Shown here: in pieces, positions 37,892 through 46,883 of the stretch | Layout: the number at the start of each line of letters is the position of its first letter | How positions within the stretch are numbered: the first letter of the stretch is position 1 | Assembly: GCF_000710775.1 (NCBI RefSeq) | Contig: NZ_JOJP01000001.1 | Coordinates: 3,756,780 to 3,820,779, forward strand | DNA: 64,000 bases | From: Endozoicomonas elysicola | GTDB taxonomy: Bacteria > Pseudomonadota > Gammaproteobacteria > Pseudomonadales > Endozoicomonadaceae | Direction of reading: 5' to 3' | Notes under the pieces: model-generated | Database searches by the model: none | What the model saw: only the letters and a program-made list of their open reading frames with translations | Told to the model about the DNA's origin: nothing | Made by a program: the position numbers and the translations under genes

Positions 37892-39880
37892 TTAAAATTC
37901 TGTGTCGAGAGAGGCTTCTACTGGAGAGGGATTATGAGGTGGTAAAACCATTCTCAATATTTCTTTGTACCTTTCTTCAGTGGTTGCTTTGAATAAAAGC
38001 AAACAGCTCTTGCCAACTGGAAAGTTTCGGTCCGTCACATTTAAAGTGGGATCTGTATGCCTCAAAACTTTATGATCATCATACATTTCCCACCCCATGT
38101 CCGTTTTAGCCGTAGATAGATAATGACCACTAATAGCAAAATCAAGCCAAGGTGCGGATTGATCAGGACGACTGACCAGCTCTGTATGATAAATTCCACC
38201 TATTTTCTCAAAATACATCACTTCATCAGAGCCAGTTCTATAATCAATAAAACGGAGACTAATCGCATCGTCAATACCATTACGCAGTGCTTCACCAACT
38301 GACTGCCTACAATCAGAACTACCTTGTACTTCAGGTTGTAAAAATAAATACTTCAATGTTGATGTATCAGCCCTGAGAATATCTCGCTCAGCATCCTGAC
38401 TATCATTCATTGCTAATTTACTAGTCAGCATCTCATCCAGTACATCCTGCAATGGTATTGATGTACTTGAAGCCTTTTCTTCTGACACTGGCACATTAAG
38501 TATGCATTGCCAGTCACCTTCTTCAAGTTTAGCTTCCCTCGCTGAAGCATAAACCCGTTCACAATCTCTTATGACGCAAAAACACCGAGAATTATTGAAC
38601 CTTGCAACATTCGTTAGAAAGTAATTAACAAACTCTACACTATCAAGCTGTTTAAGTGTCTTAAGTGATGGATATTTTAATAATATCTCATCCGCTTCAG
38701 CGATTTTTTTTACTGGAATTTCTGGAAGCTGCTCCAGAGTCTTCATCCCCTTTTGACGCTGAATTTCTATCAAGAGTTCAATGAATTGAAAATAAACTTC
38801 TTGCTTTTTATCTATATTCTGTCGAGCTACTGAAAGAATGGTTGCACAAGCAGATAGAAATGAATTCATTACCCCATCATTATCATCCTTAATTAGTGAG
38901 TGTAATTGAACATGAATCTCTGGTTGTAAAAGAGAAAGTAACTGTAATCCTGCCCCAATAAAACAGGTATTTGTGCCAAAATACCGAGAAAAACCCGAAC
39001 AACCGGGAACCTCACACAGGTTATCTCCTGATGCCTTCTGCGGAAATACTTTTGGAAACCTATGTTCATCCTGTAAATGCTGCAAATATTTTATTTCACT
39101 TTCATTTAGATCAAGGGCTTTTGATAATAGCTGGATTGAATCTTTATTTTCCTTTATCTCTATTAGTATACGGACAAAACCAGGCAATTGATTTCTTCCT
39201 TCATTATTAAAATACTGCTTCAGTTTTTTTGGTATTGATGAATAGTCATCTGTCGGTGATATACCTGGTAAATCACGAAAATCTTCGTATTCAACCCTAC
39301 TCATATCAAGTGCTTTTAAAAACTCAGGACCAACAATCAACAACAGCCTTTCTGTGATTTTTTTTAATTGGCACTCAACATTTTTAAAGTTTTCAGTTAT
39401 TCCGTCCGTAGGGTTATGACAGTGATGTTCGTGATAGGAAGCATAGACAAAAATCAAAAATCGCCAAGTATTAATCAACACATCATGCTTTATTTCCCCC
39501 AATTCAAAATCACTGATTTTATCTATATAACCAAGCTGCTTCTCAACGAGAATTCTCAACCAGGCACTGTCTTCAGTTCCAAAACATAAACCACGCCAGC
39601 AATTTAGCCACCAATGAAAGCACTGATCTTTCCTCGTACTGTACAATTCGGTATCCCGAAGCCAGACTTCAATTAATCTTGTATCCAGCCCCCGATTACC
39701 ATTTTCAGTACTACCAAAGCCAGCCTTATTACAATTAGAACCTGTTGTTTTAAGTATCGATCTTGGCTGATTTTTTTGAACAACAGATAGAAGTTCCACT
39801 TTTTCAGGTACTGAAGACCTATGACTTTCATCAACCAACTTGACATAGGGCGCTGCTGAAGACCTTACTGTACTTTCCAC
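37892..39880 (-). CDS. Ubiquitin-specific-protease (C19)-like protein, eukaryote-like effector candidate
   Basis: A probable deubiquitinase-type cysteine protease. The 662 aa begin with a disordered stretch (1-65) and a helical region. The Cys box is at 301-315 (FGTNTCFIGAGLQLL, C306), matching the USP pattern GNTC[FY]. KQLDSVEFVNYFL (410-422) matches the downstream D-x-x-EF helix, and SIPLQDVLDEML fits the USP 'sLqd-L' segment. The His box ISGHYLSTAK...GWEMYDDHKVL (583-605) supplies H586 and D601/D602, followed by LLLFKA, the usual final strand. The gene starts with GTG after AGGTGA. It is AT-rich relative to its neighbours. Bacteria lack ubiquitin, so a host target is inferred. The catalytic domain is clear by motif order, though divergent. 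Confidence 0.75.
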   Translation of the reverse strand: MESTVRSSAAPYVKLVDESHRSSVPEKVELLSVVQKNQPRSILKTTGSNCNKAGFGSTENGNRGLDTRLIEVWLRDTELYSTRKDQCFHWWLNCWRGLCFGTEDSAWLRILVEKQLGYIDKISDFELGEIKHDVLINTWRFLIFVYASYHEHHCHNPTDGITENFKNVECQLKKITERLLLIVGPEFLKALDMSRVEYEDFRDLPGISPTDDYSSIPKKLKQYFNNEGRNQLPGFVRILIEIKENKDSIQLLSKALDLNESEIKYLQHLQDEHRFPKVFPQKASGDNLCEVPGCSGFSRYFGTNTCFIGAGLQLLSLLQPEIHVQLHSLIKDDNDGVMNSFLSACATILSVARQNIDKKQEVYFQFIELLIEIQRQKGMKTLEQLPEIPVKKIAEADEILLKYPSLKTLKQLDSVEFVNYFLTNVARFNNSRCFCVIRDCERVYASAREAKLEEGDWQCILNVPVSEEKASSTSIPLQDVLDEMLTSKLAMNDSQDAERDILRADTSTLKYLFLQPEVQGSSDCRQSVGEALRNGIDDAISLRFIDYRTGSDEVMYFEKIGGIYHTELVSRPDQSAPWLDFAISGHYLSTAKTDMGWEMYDDHKVLRHTDPTLNVTDRNFPVGKSCLLLFKATTEERYKEILRMVLPPHNPSPVEASLDTEF

Positions 39881-40213
39881 GATTCACCTGTATTTTAATT
39901 ATCAACTTGAAAAACAAGCTATATCTTAACGGCAGTTTAAATTGAGAATCAGTATAATATCAAAGATAGCGTTTCATTTGACTCTAATACAACCAAGAGC
40001 AAAAGAGTCGAATTAATAACCCACGAGTTTACTCCATCTCGATAAGCCTGCACAAAAATGTTTCCAGATGATGTTACACTTATTAAACCTGAGAAAAACT
40101 TATTAAGTAGTTCAAACTTATAAAACAGAGCTATAAAGAATACAAACTATCAGTTTTTAACAACTAAACTATTACTGTATTTTTTACATAGCGAACAATT
40201 GAGGAAATGAATA
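39881..40213. other. AT-rich divergent promoter region
   Basis: A 333-bp AT-rich gap between the reverse-strand USP-like gene and the forward FUSC-like gene. Nothing beyond generic A/T runs was seen; both promoters presumably lie here. Confidence 0.5.
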
Positions 40214-40717
40214 ATGGAACGAATGGCCATTCGTTCAACCCTTCGTTACATCTGCATTGCCTTTGTCGCTTATGTTTCAGGCTATGTTTTCAGCTGGCTA
40301 TCTTACGAGCCAACGGCCATGATTGGGGGGTTATGGGCAGTTATCTCAGGACTGATTGTGTCTGAACCTGCCACCGTGCAGGAAAGTATTTCTACCGCAA
40401 AAACCAGGATTATCGGTTCAGCCATTGGCTCTGTCTTTGCTGCAATCTACCTGCTGTTATTTACATTCGACGCCATTACCTATGCTCTTTTTATTGGTGT
40501 GGCTTCACTCCTTTGCTATCAGGTCAACTGTGGGCAACATGTTAAGCTGGCAGCGATCACCATTTCAGTCGTCATCATTGTCTCGACTGTCTCAGACATT
40601 AACCCAGTTCTCAATGCCACTCTGCGTCTGTTTGAATCGTGTATTGGTGTAGGCACCGGTGTCCTTATCTCTTATCTTCTGGACAAATGCTTCAGGACAG
40701 GTAACGAGCAACTTTAA
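40214..40717 (+). CDS. FUSC-like integral membrane protein
   Basis: A 167-aa protein with about five hydrophobic helices. It starts with AIRSTLRYICIAFVAYVSGY and contains a WAVISGLIV segment followed by ATVQESISTAKTRIIGSAIG. The pattern 'WAv.t..iv......a..kg..RilGt..G' is shared with FUSC/aromatic acid exporter proteins, which are usually longer and carry a cytoplasmic domain missing here. GAGGA is 7-11 bases upstream. Substrate unknown. Confidence 0.7.
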   Translation: MERMAIRSTLRYICIAFVAYVSGYVFSWLSYEPTAMIGGLWAVISGLIVSEPATVQESISTAKTRIIGSAIGSVFAAIYLLLFTFDAITYALFIGVASLLCYQVNCGQHVKLAAITISVVIIVSTVSDINPVLNATLRLFESCIGVGTGVLISYLLDKCFRTGNEQL

Positions 40718-40853
40718 ATCCCTCAATCCCATCAAGCCAAACCTTACAAAAATGTATAGTTCCGGAAACCTTCCTGAAAATCTTCCCGGGTAAAGTGGCC
40801 ACATCGACAGGGGATGCCCCTGACATGTTAACCCTGGTTATGAGGAAGTTACT

Positions 40854-41405
40854 GTGAAAACGTCAAACATTGTTAAATCCGCTGCCCTGTCTGCCTTTAT
40901 TGGTATGAGCGCAATGATGGCCGTAGGTTCTGCCAATGCAGGTGATGCGCCTGCATCCCTAAGCGAAGATGCGGTGCCTCTGCTCAAAGCGGTAGAAATT
41001 GCCAGAAACCATACCGGCGCAGAACCACTTGAGGCAGAACGCGAAATAGAAATGGGTCAGGCAGTGTATGAAATTAAACTGGCTGATAAAAACGGTGAAG
41101 AGATCAAAACCGTTATTGATGCGCAAACCGGTGAAGTCATTCTGAGCAATCACCGTAGTGGTCACGATAACGACCATGATGACCAGCTTGAAAACGCCCT
41201 GTGGCTGTCAGGCATCAGTAATGGCAAATACCTCTCACTGAAAGAGGCGGTTCAACAGTCCGAGTCTGAGTTTGGTGGCAAGGTATGGCATGTGGAAATG
41301 GAGGACGACCACAACCAAGTGTCTTATGAAATTGAGTTGTTGAACGCCCGTGGTCAGCACATCGAAACCAGAATTGATGCTATCAGACCTGTCAGCAAAT
41401 CTTAA
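40854..41405 (+). CDS. Periplasmic protein with two PepSY domains
   Basis: PepSY domains are small extracytoplasmic folds linked to protease inhibition or cell-envelope sensing. The 183-aa protein has a signal peptide (cleavage after GSANA at 29), then two tandem PepSY-like units (about 42-93 and 125-180), each with the 'vyEi.l....g.e....iDa.tG' pattern, joined by a His/Asp-rich linker (HRSGHDNDHDDQ) that could bind metal. The start is GTG behind GAGGAAG. It is followed on the same strand by a small membrane protein and a two-component system, probably one operon in which it may modulate the sensor. Confidence 0.85.
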   Translation: MKTSNIVKSAALSAFIGMSAMMAVGSANAGDAPASLSEDAVPLLKAVEIARNHTGAEPLEAEREIEMGQAVYEIKLADKNGEEIKTVIDAQTGEVILSNHRSGHDNDHDDQLENALWLSGISNGKYLSLKEAVQQSESEFGGKVWHVEMEDDHNQVSYEIELLNARGQHIETRIDAIRPVSKS

Positions 41406-41437
41406 TAGAAAACCAAATGGTATGCAGGAGTCATTCG

Positions 41438-41707
41438 ATGAACTCATCTGAAACAACATCCGGCCTGTGGTCCCGACTTCGAACAACAGCCATGAAAATA
41501 CGCAAAAATGGTCTTAAAGAAGTGACTGGCGTGGTATCGTTCTCCCTGTTTTTCATGATGGGGCTGGTAACTCTGGGAGCCTGTTTATTGGCAGGCGTGG
41601 CAGCGGTGATCATTGCCAAATGGCAGCACTATAAAACCCGTAAAAATGATGTCGCAGCACCAGCCGATGCACAGGAACCCAACAACAATCCAATCGTTGC
41701 GGCATAG
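41438..41707 (+). CDS. Small single-pass membrane protein
   Basis: An 89-aa protein of unknown function. ATG 41438 has GCAGGAG eight bases upstream, better than the in-frame start at 41417. A basic segment (RLRTTAMKIRKNG) precedes one or two hydrophobic stretches at about 30-58 (VVSFSLFFMMGLVTLGACLL), then a Lys-rich turn and a polar tail. It lies between the PepSY gene and the response regulator, so a role in the same signalling unit is plausible. Confidence 0.65.
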   Translation: MNSSETTSGLWSRLRTTAMKIRKNGLKEVTGVVSFSLFFMMGLVTLGACLLAGVAAVIIAKWQHYKTRKNDVAAPADAQEPNNNPIVAA

Positions 41708-41724
41708 CCGCAACGATTGGATTG
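41686..41724 (+). promoter_or_regulatory. Perfect 18-bp stem-loop across a stop codon in the PepSY/TCS operon
   Basis: CAATCCAATCGTTGCGGC and its exact complement flank a 3-base ATA loop. The stop codon of the small membrane protein lies in the loop and stem, and the response regulator begins 14 bases later. With no T tract, it may cause processing, pausing or partial attenuation between operon halves. Confidence 0.75.
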
Positions 41725-41737
41725 TACAAAAGAGAAT

Positions 41738-42445
41738 ATGACCATGAGGGTATTGCTGGTAGAGGACGATGTAAGCCTCAGCGGTTTTATTGAAAAGGGG
41801 CTTCGTGAAGCTGGCCATCAGGTTGAGCTGGTCGATAATGGCAAGCACGCTCTGACACTCTGCATGACAGAGCAGTATGATGTCGCCGTTGTTGACCGCA
41901 TGCTACCCGGTCTGGATGGGCTGTCGCTGGTAAAGGCGCTTCGGGCTGCCCAGGTGGCAACCCCCATCCTGTTTCTCACCTCATTGGGCGGCGTTGATGA
42001 TCGTGTTGAAGGGCTTGAAGCTGGAGGGGATGACTACCTGACCAAGCCTTTTGCATTTTCCGAGTTACTGGCCAGGATCACTGCACTTTCCAGGCGGCAG
42101 ATTCTAAAGTCAACCGAGACAAAGCCTGAGCTGACCTATGGTGATGTCGTTATCAACCTGTTTGAACACTCCGCCATGCGCCAGGGGCAGACTCTGGATT
42201 TGCAACCCAAAGAGTTTCGTATACTTGAGCTTTTCCTGCGTCATCCGGGACGGGTAATCACCAGAACCATGCTGCTTGAACATGTCTGGGATATTCACTT
42301 TGACCCTCAGACCAGTGTTGTAGAAACACACATCAGTCGTTTGAGAAACAAGCTGGAAAAACCATTTGGCGACACGCTGATTCAGACCGTTCGAGGCGCA
42401 GGCTATAAACTGGAGCATAAAACGACGGCAGGTGTGAACTCATGA
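41738..42445 (+). CDS. OmpR/PhoB-family response regulator
   Basis: DNA-binding half of a two-component system, 235 aa. The receiver domain (1-120) has acidic residues E9-D10-D11, phosphoacceptor D53 (VVDRMLPG) and K103 (LTKPF). The C-terminal winged helix (about 130-228) has LDLQPKEFRILELFLRHPG and VETHISRLRNKL. The start is taken at ATG 41738, two codons before a second ATG, after AAGAG. It overlaps the kinase gene by four bases. Sequence resembles the QseB/PmrA branch, but the signal is unknown. Confidence 0.93.
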   Translation: MTMRVLLVEDDVSLSGFIEKGLREAGHQVELVDNGKHALTLCMTEQYDVAVVDRMLPGLDGLSLVKALRAAQVATPILFLTSLGGVDDRVEGLEAGGDDYLTKPFAFSELLARITALSRRQILKSTETKPELTYGDVVINLFEHSAMRQGQTLDLQPKEFRILELFLRHPGRVITRTMLLEHVWDIHFDPQTSVVETHISRLRNKLEKPFGDTLIQTVRGAGYKLEHKTTAGVNS

Positions 42446-43665
42446 AATTCCAGTTTCCTGATACTCAGAAGGTACGCCTGTATTTATCGGCATTATGGAA
42501 ACGCCTGCCCAACCAACTGCCTACATGGCTCAAAAGCTCTGCGATTCAACAGGGTTTAATGTTTGGCGTGGTCTCGATCATCAGCCTGGTGCTAATGGCC
42601 TCTGTCACCTTTCTGTATGTGGATTACGAACTGGGTAAGCAGAGCCGAGAAATTGTCAAAGAGTCCAGAGAGCTGGTGAGGGAGCAAAACCGAGATTTCA
42701 GTGATATTGATGATGACCCTATCGAAGACGATGAGATTCTCGCCGTTCTGACCTCAGGCTTTATTCTGGCAGGCATATTGGTCTCGATATTCACAACCGT
42801 CATTGTGATGGCATTAAGCCGCCACAGTCAGAAGCGAATTTCACGAATTGAGTCAGTATTGAGTTCTGCTGCAGAAGGTAATCTATCAGCACGCACCGGT
42901 GAAACGCATACCTACAATGATCTGGCACGGATATCCGTCTCCATTGATGAAATGCTTTCTCGACTGGAAGGCTCCGTTGTGGCCATGCGGGATATTTCTG
43001 CCAATATAGCCCATGAGCTTAAAACGCCTATCACCCGATTACGTCATAACCTGCTGACACTGAAGGATGAAGCAGAGCAATCTCACGGCAACAAAACTGA
43101 AGCATTTTTCAGGGAGCTGGATAATGCTCTGGAAGATTCACAACGACTGACATCTATTTTTGATGCACTGCTGCGAATCACCCAAATTGAATCGGGCGCA
43201 CGCAGAAGTCGATTTACTGACATAGATCTGACTCATATCGTGGATACTGTCGCAGAGATTTATCAGGACGTTGCAGAAGATGCGCAGATGGCACTGCATA
43301 TTGTTAAAGAAAACACCCCGGTTATCATCCAGGGAGATAGGGAGCTATTAATCCAGCAGACAGCAAACCTGATTGAAAACGCCCTGCGTTACTGCCCGAC
43401 AGGTAGCAGTATTACACTTGGCTGCGGTCTTGATAAAGCAGACGGTGTTGCATGGTTGAAAGTAGAAGATGATGGTCCGGGTATTCCAGATGAAGAGAAA
43501 GAACGGGTATTTGAGCGCCTGTATCGTGTTGACAAGAGCCGCACCGATGGCGGCTTAGGGTTGGGACTATCACTCGCTAAAGCAGTGGCGGGGCTACATT
43601 ACGGTTCAATTATACTGAGCGACAACAAACCAGGGCTGAAAGTTATAGTAGCAATTCCCGTATAG
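42442..43665 (+). CDS. Sensor histidine kinase
   Basis: Membrane kinase partner of the preceding regulator, 407 aa. Two membrane segments (about 41-60 and 103-125) enclose a short, very acidic periplasmic loop (SDIDDDPIEDDE) that could sense cations or a basic partner. A HAMP domain (126-178), HisKA with H191 (IAHELKTPITRLRHN) and an HATPase domain with LIENALRYCP, VEDDGPGIP and GGLGLGLSLAK follow. The start overlaps the regulator stop (ATGA). No strong terminator follows. Confidence 0.93.
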   Translation: MKFQFPDTQKVRLYLSALWKRLPNQLPTWLKSSAIQQGLMFGVVSIISLVLMASVTFLYVDYELGKQSREIVKESRELVREQNRDFSDIDDDPIEDDEILAVLTSGFILAGILVSIFTTVIVMALSRHSQKRISRIESVLSSAAEGNLSARTGETHTYNDLARISVSIDEMLSRLEGSVVAMRDISANIAHELKTPITRLRHNLLTLKDEAEQSHGNKTEAFFRELDNALEDSQRLTSIFDALLRITQIESGARRSRFTDIDLTHIVDTVAEIYQDVAEDAQMALHIVKENTPVIIQGDRELLIQQTANLIENALRYCPTGSSITLGCGLDKADGVAWLKVEDDGPGIPDEEKERVFERLYRVDKSRTDGGLGLGLSLAKAVAGLHYGSIILSDNKPGLKVIVAIPV

Positions 43666-43780
43666 CAGTACAGACCTCACTGAAAATTAGTTACTACGGA
43701 GCCCTAGAGCAGACAATTAATTCTACCTGTATGGGTGGCTACTTATCACTCTCAACAAACTATAACTATTTATTTATAGG

Positions 43781-45865
43781 CTAAATAAACACATCAGAAA
43801 ATTCCCTATCAAATCGATTCAATAGGGTATTGTGAAGAATTTGAGGTAACTGTTTCTTTAAATAGCATTGTTGATCTTTTGATTTATTGTCCCCAGCCCG
43901 GTTGGTATACCATAAATCATGAGCCTCTCGGAGAGCCATTGTTCTTAATCGTTGAGGCTCTGTATTTTTAGGATCGTCAATTCCCAAGTTGTCAAACATT
44001 GAACGCATAATCATGCATGCCTCTTCATGCTCTTGGCTTCCTGGATCTAGAACATCTCTGGGGTCTGTACACCCAGAAGCCATATAAATCTCATAAGCAA
44101 TATGATAAAACCCTTCCACCAGTGCCGCGTAAAGAGGGGTTTTAGGAAATTGATAGACAGCTGGAGGGTCATCCTGCCTTGAAAGCCCACATCGGGTATT
44201 AGCCGTTTTGATTGCATCAGGATCAGCACCGTATCTCAGTACGGCTGCGGCCATTTCAAGGTTCCCTTTTAACGACGACATAAGAATCGGTGCTATTTGA
44301 TCGTCAGACAATCGATCCAAGGTTGCCCCAAAACGTTGGAACAACCCCATCAAACTAATAATCTCTTTTTTATCAATAGAGTTCACAGAATCATCTAAAA
44401 TGTACCAACAGGCAATAACTTGCTGCAAAGGCGTTGGTATCATTTCATCAGCTCGACCACGTATATTACCATCTGGATCGGCACCTTTTTCCAATAACAA
44501 TTTAATGATTGCAATAGCCTTACAAGATGACAAACACCTTGCACTTTCAGCTAACCTTATTTTCTCCATTAAAGGTTTAAGAAAAATATCATTCCATATC
44601 CTATGGGCAACAATATTTCTTCTTTCTTCCGGTAACAAAGCCAGTTGATTATCCAGGGCACGTGCGAGATTTCTTGCAATGAAGCCATTTGTTATCTCGA
44701 GCACATTTTCAATGATTTTATTTTCAGGAAAGTAGCCTAGAGGGTCGTAGTTAGAGATATGGATAGGAGAAGTGGAACTCCGAACAAGAAAAGAAGGATA
44801 TAATGACGGTTTTAGAAGTTGAGTCACCACAGAAAAAAGCGGGTTATAGCGTCCATGGGTACAAGCATCAGGGTCAGCGCCATAATTAAGCAAGTATTCA
44901 ACCATATCAACCCTCTGATGGATAGCCGCCTGAAACAAAGGGTTCATTTCACCCATACCATTCAAATCCCCTCCCTTTGCTAATAGCTTGGGAATGAGGG
45001 TTTGATAGTTATTATTCTGAAACTTGATACTTGATTTTACTGCACAGGTAACCAATGAGAATGGTGATCTCTCTATCTCCGGACTACCAATCCCTCTCAA
45101 AAGGTAATCAGTTAAATGTTCATTGCGACCATTTACAAGAGCAGTTTCCAACGCTCTGGCCACAATATGTGAGCCAGCATGGTAATGAGCATTTGGCTTT
45201 AATAATACTTGAATGACCTGCAAACGAACATGCTCATCTATACAGTTTTCATTTTCAATAGCTGTAGTAAGTAAATGATCGATGATTAAGATATACTGAG
45301 GCTCAGAAACTACAGACAACATTCTGCGTATTTCTTCAGCTGTGGCCCCTTTCATTATACACGTACCAAGAAACTGCTTAATATCAGAAACATTAGAGAT
45401 AGGGTAAATACTTTCAGGCAAGCGACTTGGTTCTTCTAGTGGAGCTATTCCTTTTTTCAAATATGAATTGTAATGAACTTGACCATCTATCTGCTGATGA
45501 ACTGGAGAAAGCCTGGCGATTTCAGCTGATTGCGCCGTGATGGGGTCTTCACAAACATTAATACCCATAGAATTCCGCAAGCAGACCGGTCGCCCTTCTC
45601 TCCCGGTATCGATAACAGGCTGAGCAGAACGGAACTGAAGAGGTTTTGCATTACGGACTTGCTCGCTGATACCTTCTGAGCAGTTTTGAGTTACACTCGG
45701 ATGAGTGTAAGAAACATTCTCAGGAATATCATCAGGTCTAAATAATTCAGTTGAGCCACCAGGCCATAACTGATCTACTGAATCACTTCTGCCTGAAGGT
45801 ATTACCTGCAGTTCAAATTCAAGAGAATGCGCTTGGTCTGTTGTTTGTGAAGGTTGAATATTCAT
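43781..45865 (-). CDS. Ankyrin-repeat protein
   Basis: A 694-aa protein with a disordered N-terminus (1-160) and at least four recognisable ankyrin repeats. The clearest are NPLFQAAIHQRVDMVEYLL with NYGADPDACTHGRYNPLF (about 305-345), IIKLLLEKGADPDG (near 455) and MSSLKGNLEMAAAVLRYGAD (near 535), and the last reads TPLYAALVEGFYHIAYEIY (near 595). Ankyrin repeats mediate protein binding and are common in host-associated bacteria. No enzymatic domain or signal peptide is seen. The ribosome-binding site is weak. Targets and secretion are unknown. Confidence 0.85.
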   Translation of the reverse strand: MNIQPSQTTDQAHSLEFELQVIPSGRSDSVDQLWPGGSTELFRPDDIPENVSYTHPSVTQNCSEGISEQVRNAKPLQFRSAQPVIDTGREGRPVCLRNSMGINVCEDPITAQSAEIARLSPVHQQIDGQVHYNSYLKKGIAPLEEPSRLPESIYPISNVSDIKQFLGTCIMKGATAEEIRRMLSVVSEPQYILIIDHLLTTAIENENCIDEHVRLQVIQVLLKPNAHYHAGSHIVARALETALVNGRNEHLTDYLLRGIGSPEIERSPFSLVTCAVKSSIKFQNNNYQTLIPKLLAKGGDLNGMGEMNPLFQAAIHQRVDMVEYLLNYGADPDACTHGRYNPLFSVVTQLLKPSLYPSFLVRSSTSPIHISNYDPLGYFPENKIIENVLEITNGFIARNLARALDNQLALLPEERRNIVAHRIWNDIFLKPLMEKIRLAESARCLSSCKAIAIIKLLLEKGADPDGNIRGRADEMIPTPLQQVIACWYILDDSVNSIDKKEIISLMGLFQRFGATLDRLSDDQIAPILMSSLKGNLEMAAAVLRYGADPDAIKTANTRCGLSRQDDPPAVYQFPKTPLYAALVEGFYHIAYEIYMASGCTDPRDVLDPGSQEHEEACMIMRSMFDNLGIDDPKNTEPQRLRTMALREAHDLWYTNRAGDNKSKDQQCYLKKQLPQILHNTLLNRFDREFSDVFI

Positions 45866-46053
45866 TCATCAGCCAGCCATTGATCAAAAACAACTCTGAC
45901 TACTTATAAAACCAGAAGTTCATCAATGAATAACGAAAAAAACCTCTGATTGATATCAAATATATTTTTCAATAAAGTTAAGAACGCTTCAATTAATGAA
46001 CATTTCAGGATATAAGCTCTGAAACATAGGAGCGTTACTCACTCCCTTTTTCA

Positions 46054-46671
46054 TTATTCCATTACCGGTTTCACCAGAAAGCTGTCGATCAGATAACACT
46101 TCAATTTATCCAACCGGTCTTCAATATTGTACTGCTCATCATTCAGCCAGTTCAGCGTCAGACCATTAACCATGGCGACGGTGACTTCTGCACAGAAATC
46201 GGGCGTCAGCGAAGGTTTCAGCCGAGCAACGTTGTGCTCATAAAGCCTCGTATACCACTTGTTCATAAAGTTAAGCTGATTCACACCCTGACTTCGGTGG
46301 TTTGGGAAGTTACAGACCATGTAGTCAATCAACTCTTTTTCAAGATGATCTGCATGGGTGTAATTCGATTTCATCTGATCGAACATAAAGGTCAGCTGCT
46401 CTTCGAGTGGTTTCCCCGACCCAAGGGCTGCCTCAACCAGCTCCTGGTTCAGAACCAGGATTTTTGAATCACAGATTTCAATCATCAGCTCATGTCTTGA
46501 GCCGTAGTAGTTGTAGAAGGTTTTCTTGGCTATATCTGCCCTTTCACAAATGGCTTCAACCGTTGCACCGTCAACCCCCTGTCGTCTGATCAGTGCAATA
46601 GTTTCCTCACTGATTTTATCCCTAACCGCCTGCTTCTTACGTTCGCGGCGTCCCATTGTCTGGACAGTCAA
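46054..46671 (-). CDS. TetR-family transcriptional regulator
   Basis: A 205-aa regulator with an N-terminal helix-turn-helix at about 20-65 (GVDGATVEAICERADIAKKT, then FYNYYGSRHELM) and a helical ligand-binding domain. The start shown is TTG with AGAGG eight bases upstream; ATG 46656, five codons in, is the alternative and begins MGRRERKKQ. It lies next to the SDR gene on the same strand, 212 bp away, and probably controls the oxidative cluster at 46.9-50 kb. Confidence 0.88.
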   Translation of the reverse strand: MTVQTMGRRERKKQAVRDKISEETIALIRRQGVDGATVEAICERADIAKKTFYNYYGSRHELMIEICDSKILVLNQELVEAALGSGKPLEEQLTFMFDQMKSNYTHADHLEKELIDYMVCNFPNHRSQGVNQLNFMNKWYTRLYEHNVARLKPSLTPDFCAEVTVAMVNGLTLNWLNDEQYNIEDRLDKLKCYLIDSFLVKPVME

Positions 46672-46823
46672 CGATCTAACCTCTTTTCTCTATAGGATTA
46701 TGCGCTCATCAATTCTGGCTCTGGAGGAGCTCGCATAAAGCGCTAAATTAACCTTAAAAAAGAAGAATCACAATGGTCACCATCATCGGACAGCACCAGA
46801 AGCCATTCTTTATTAAGAGGAAG

Positions 46824-46862
46824 TTTTTTGCTTCACAGACAACGGAACAGTGAAGCAAAAAA
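46824..46862. terminator. Stem-loop after the SDR gene
   Basis: TTTTTTGCTTCAC and GTGAAGCAAAAAA pair over 13 bp around a 13-base loop, 22 bases past the SDR stop. The T and A runs pair with each other rather than forming a tail, so it is an atypical terminator candidate. Confidence 0.5.
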
Positions 46863-46883
46863 TAGTTATCTGAAAGTCAGACT

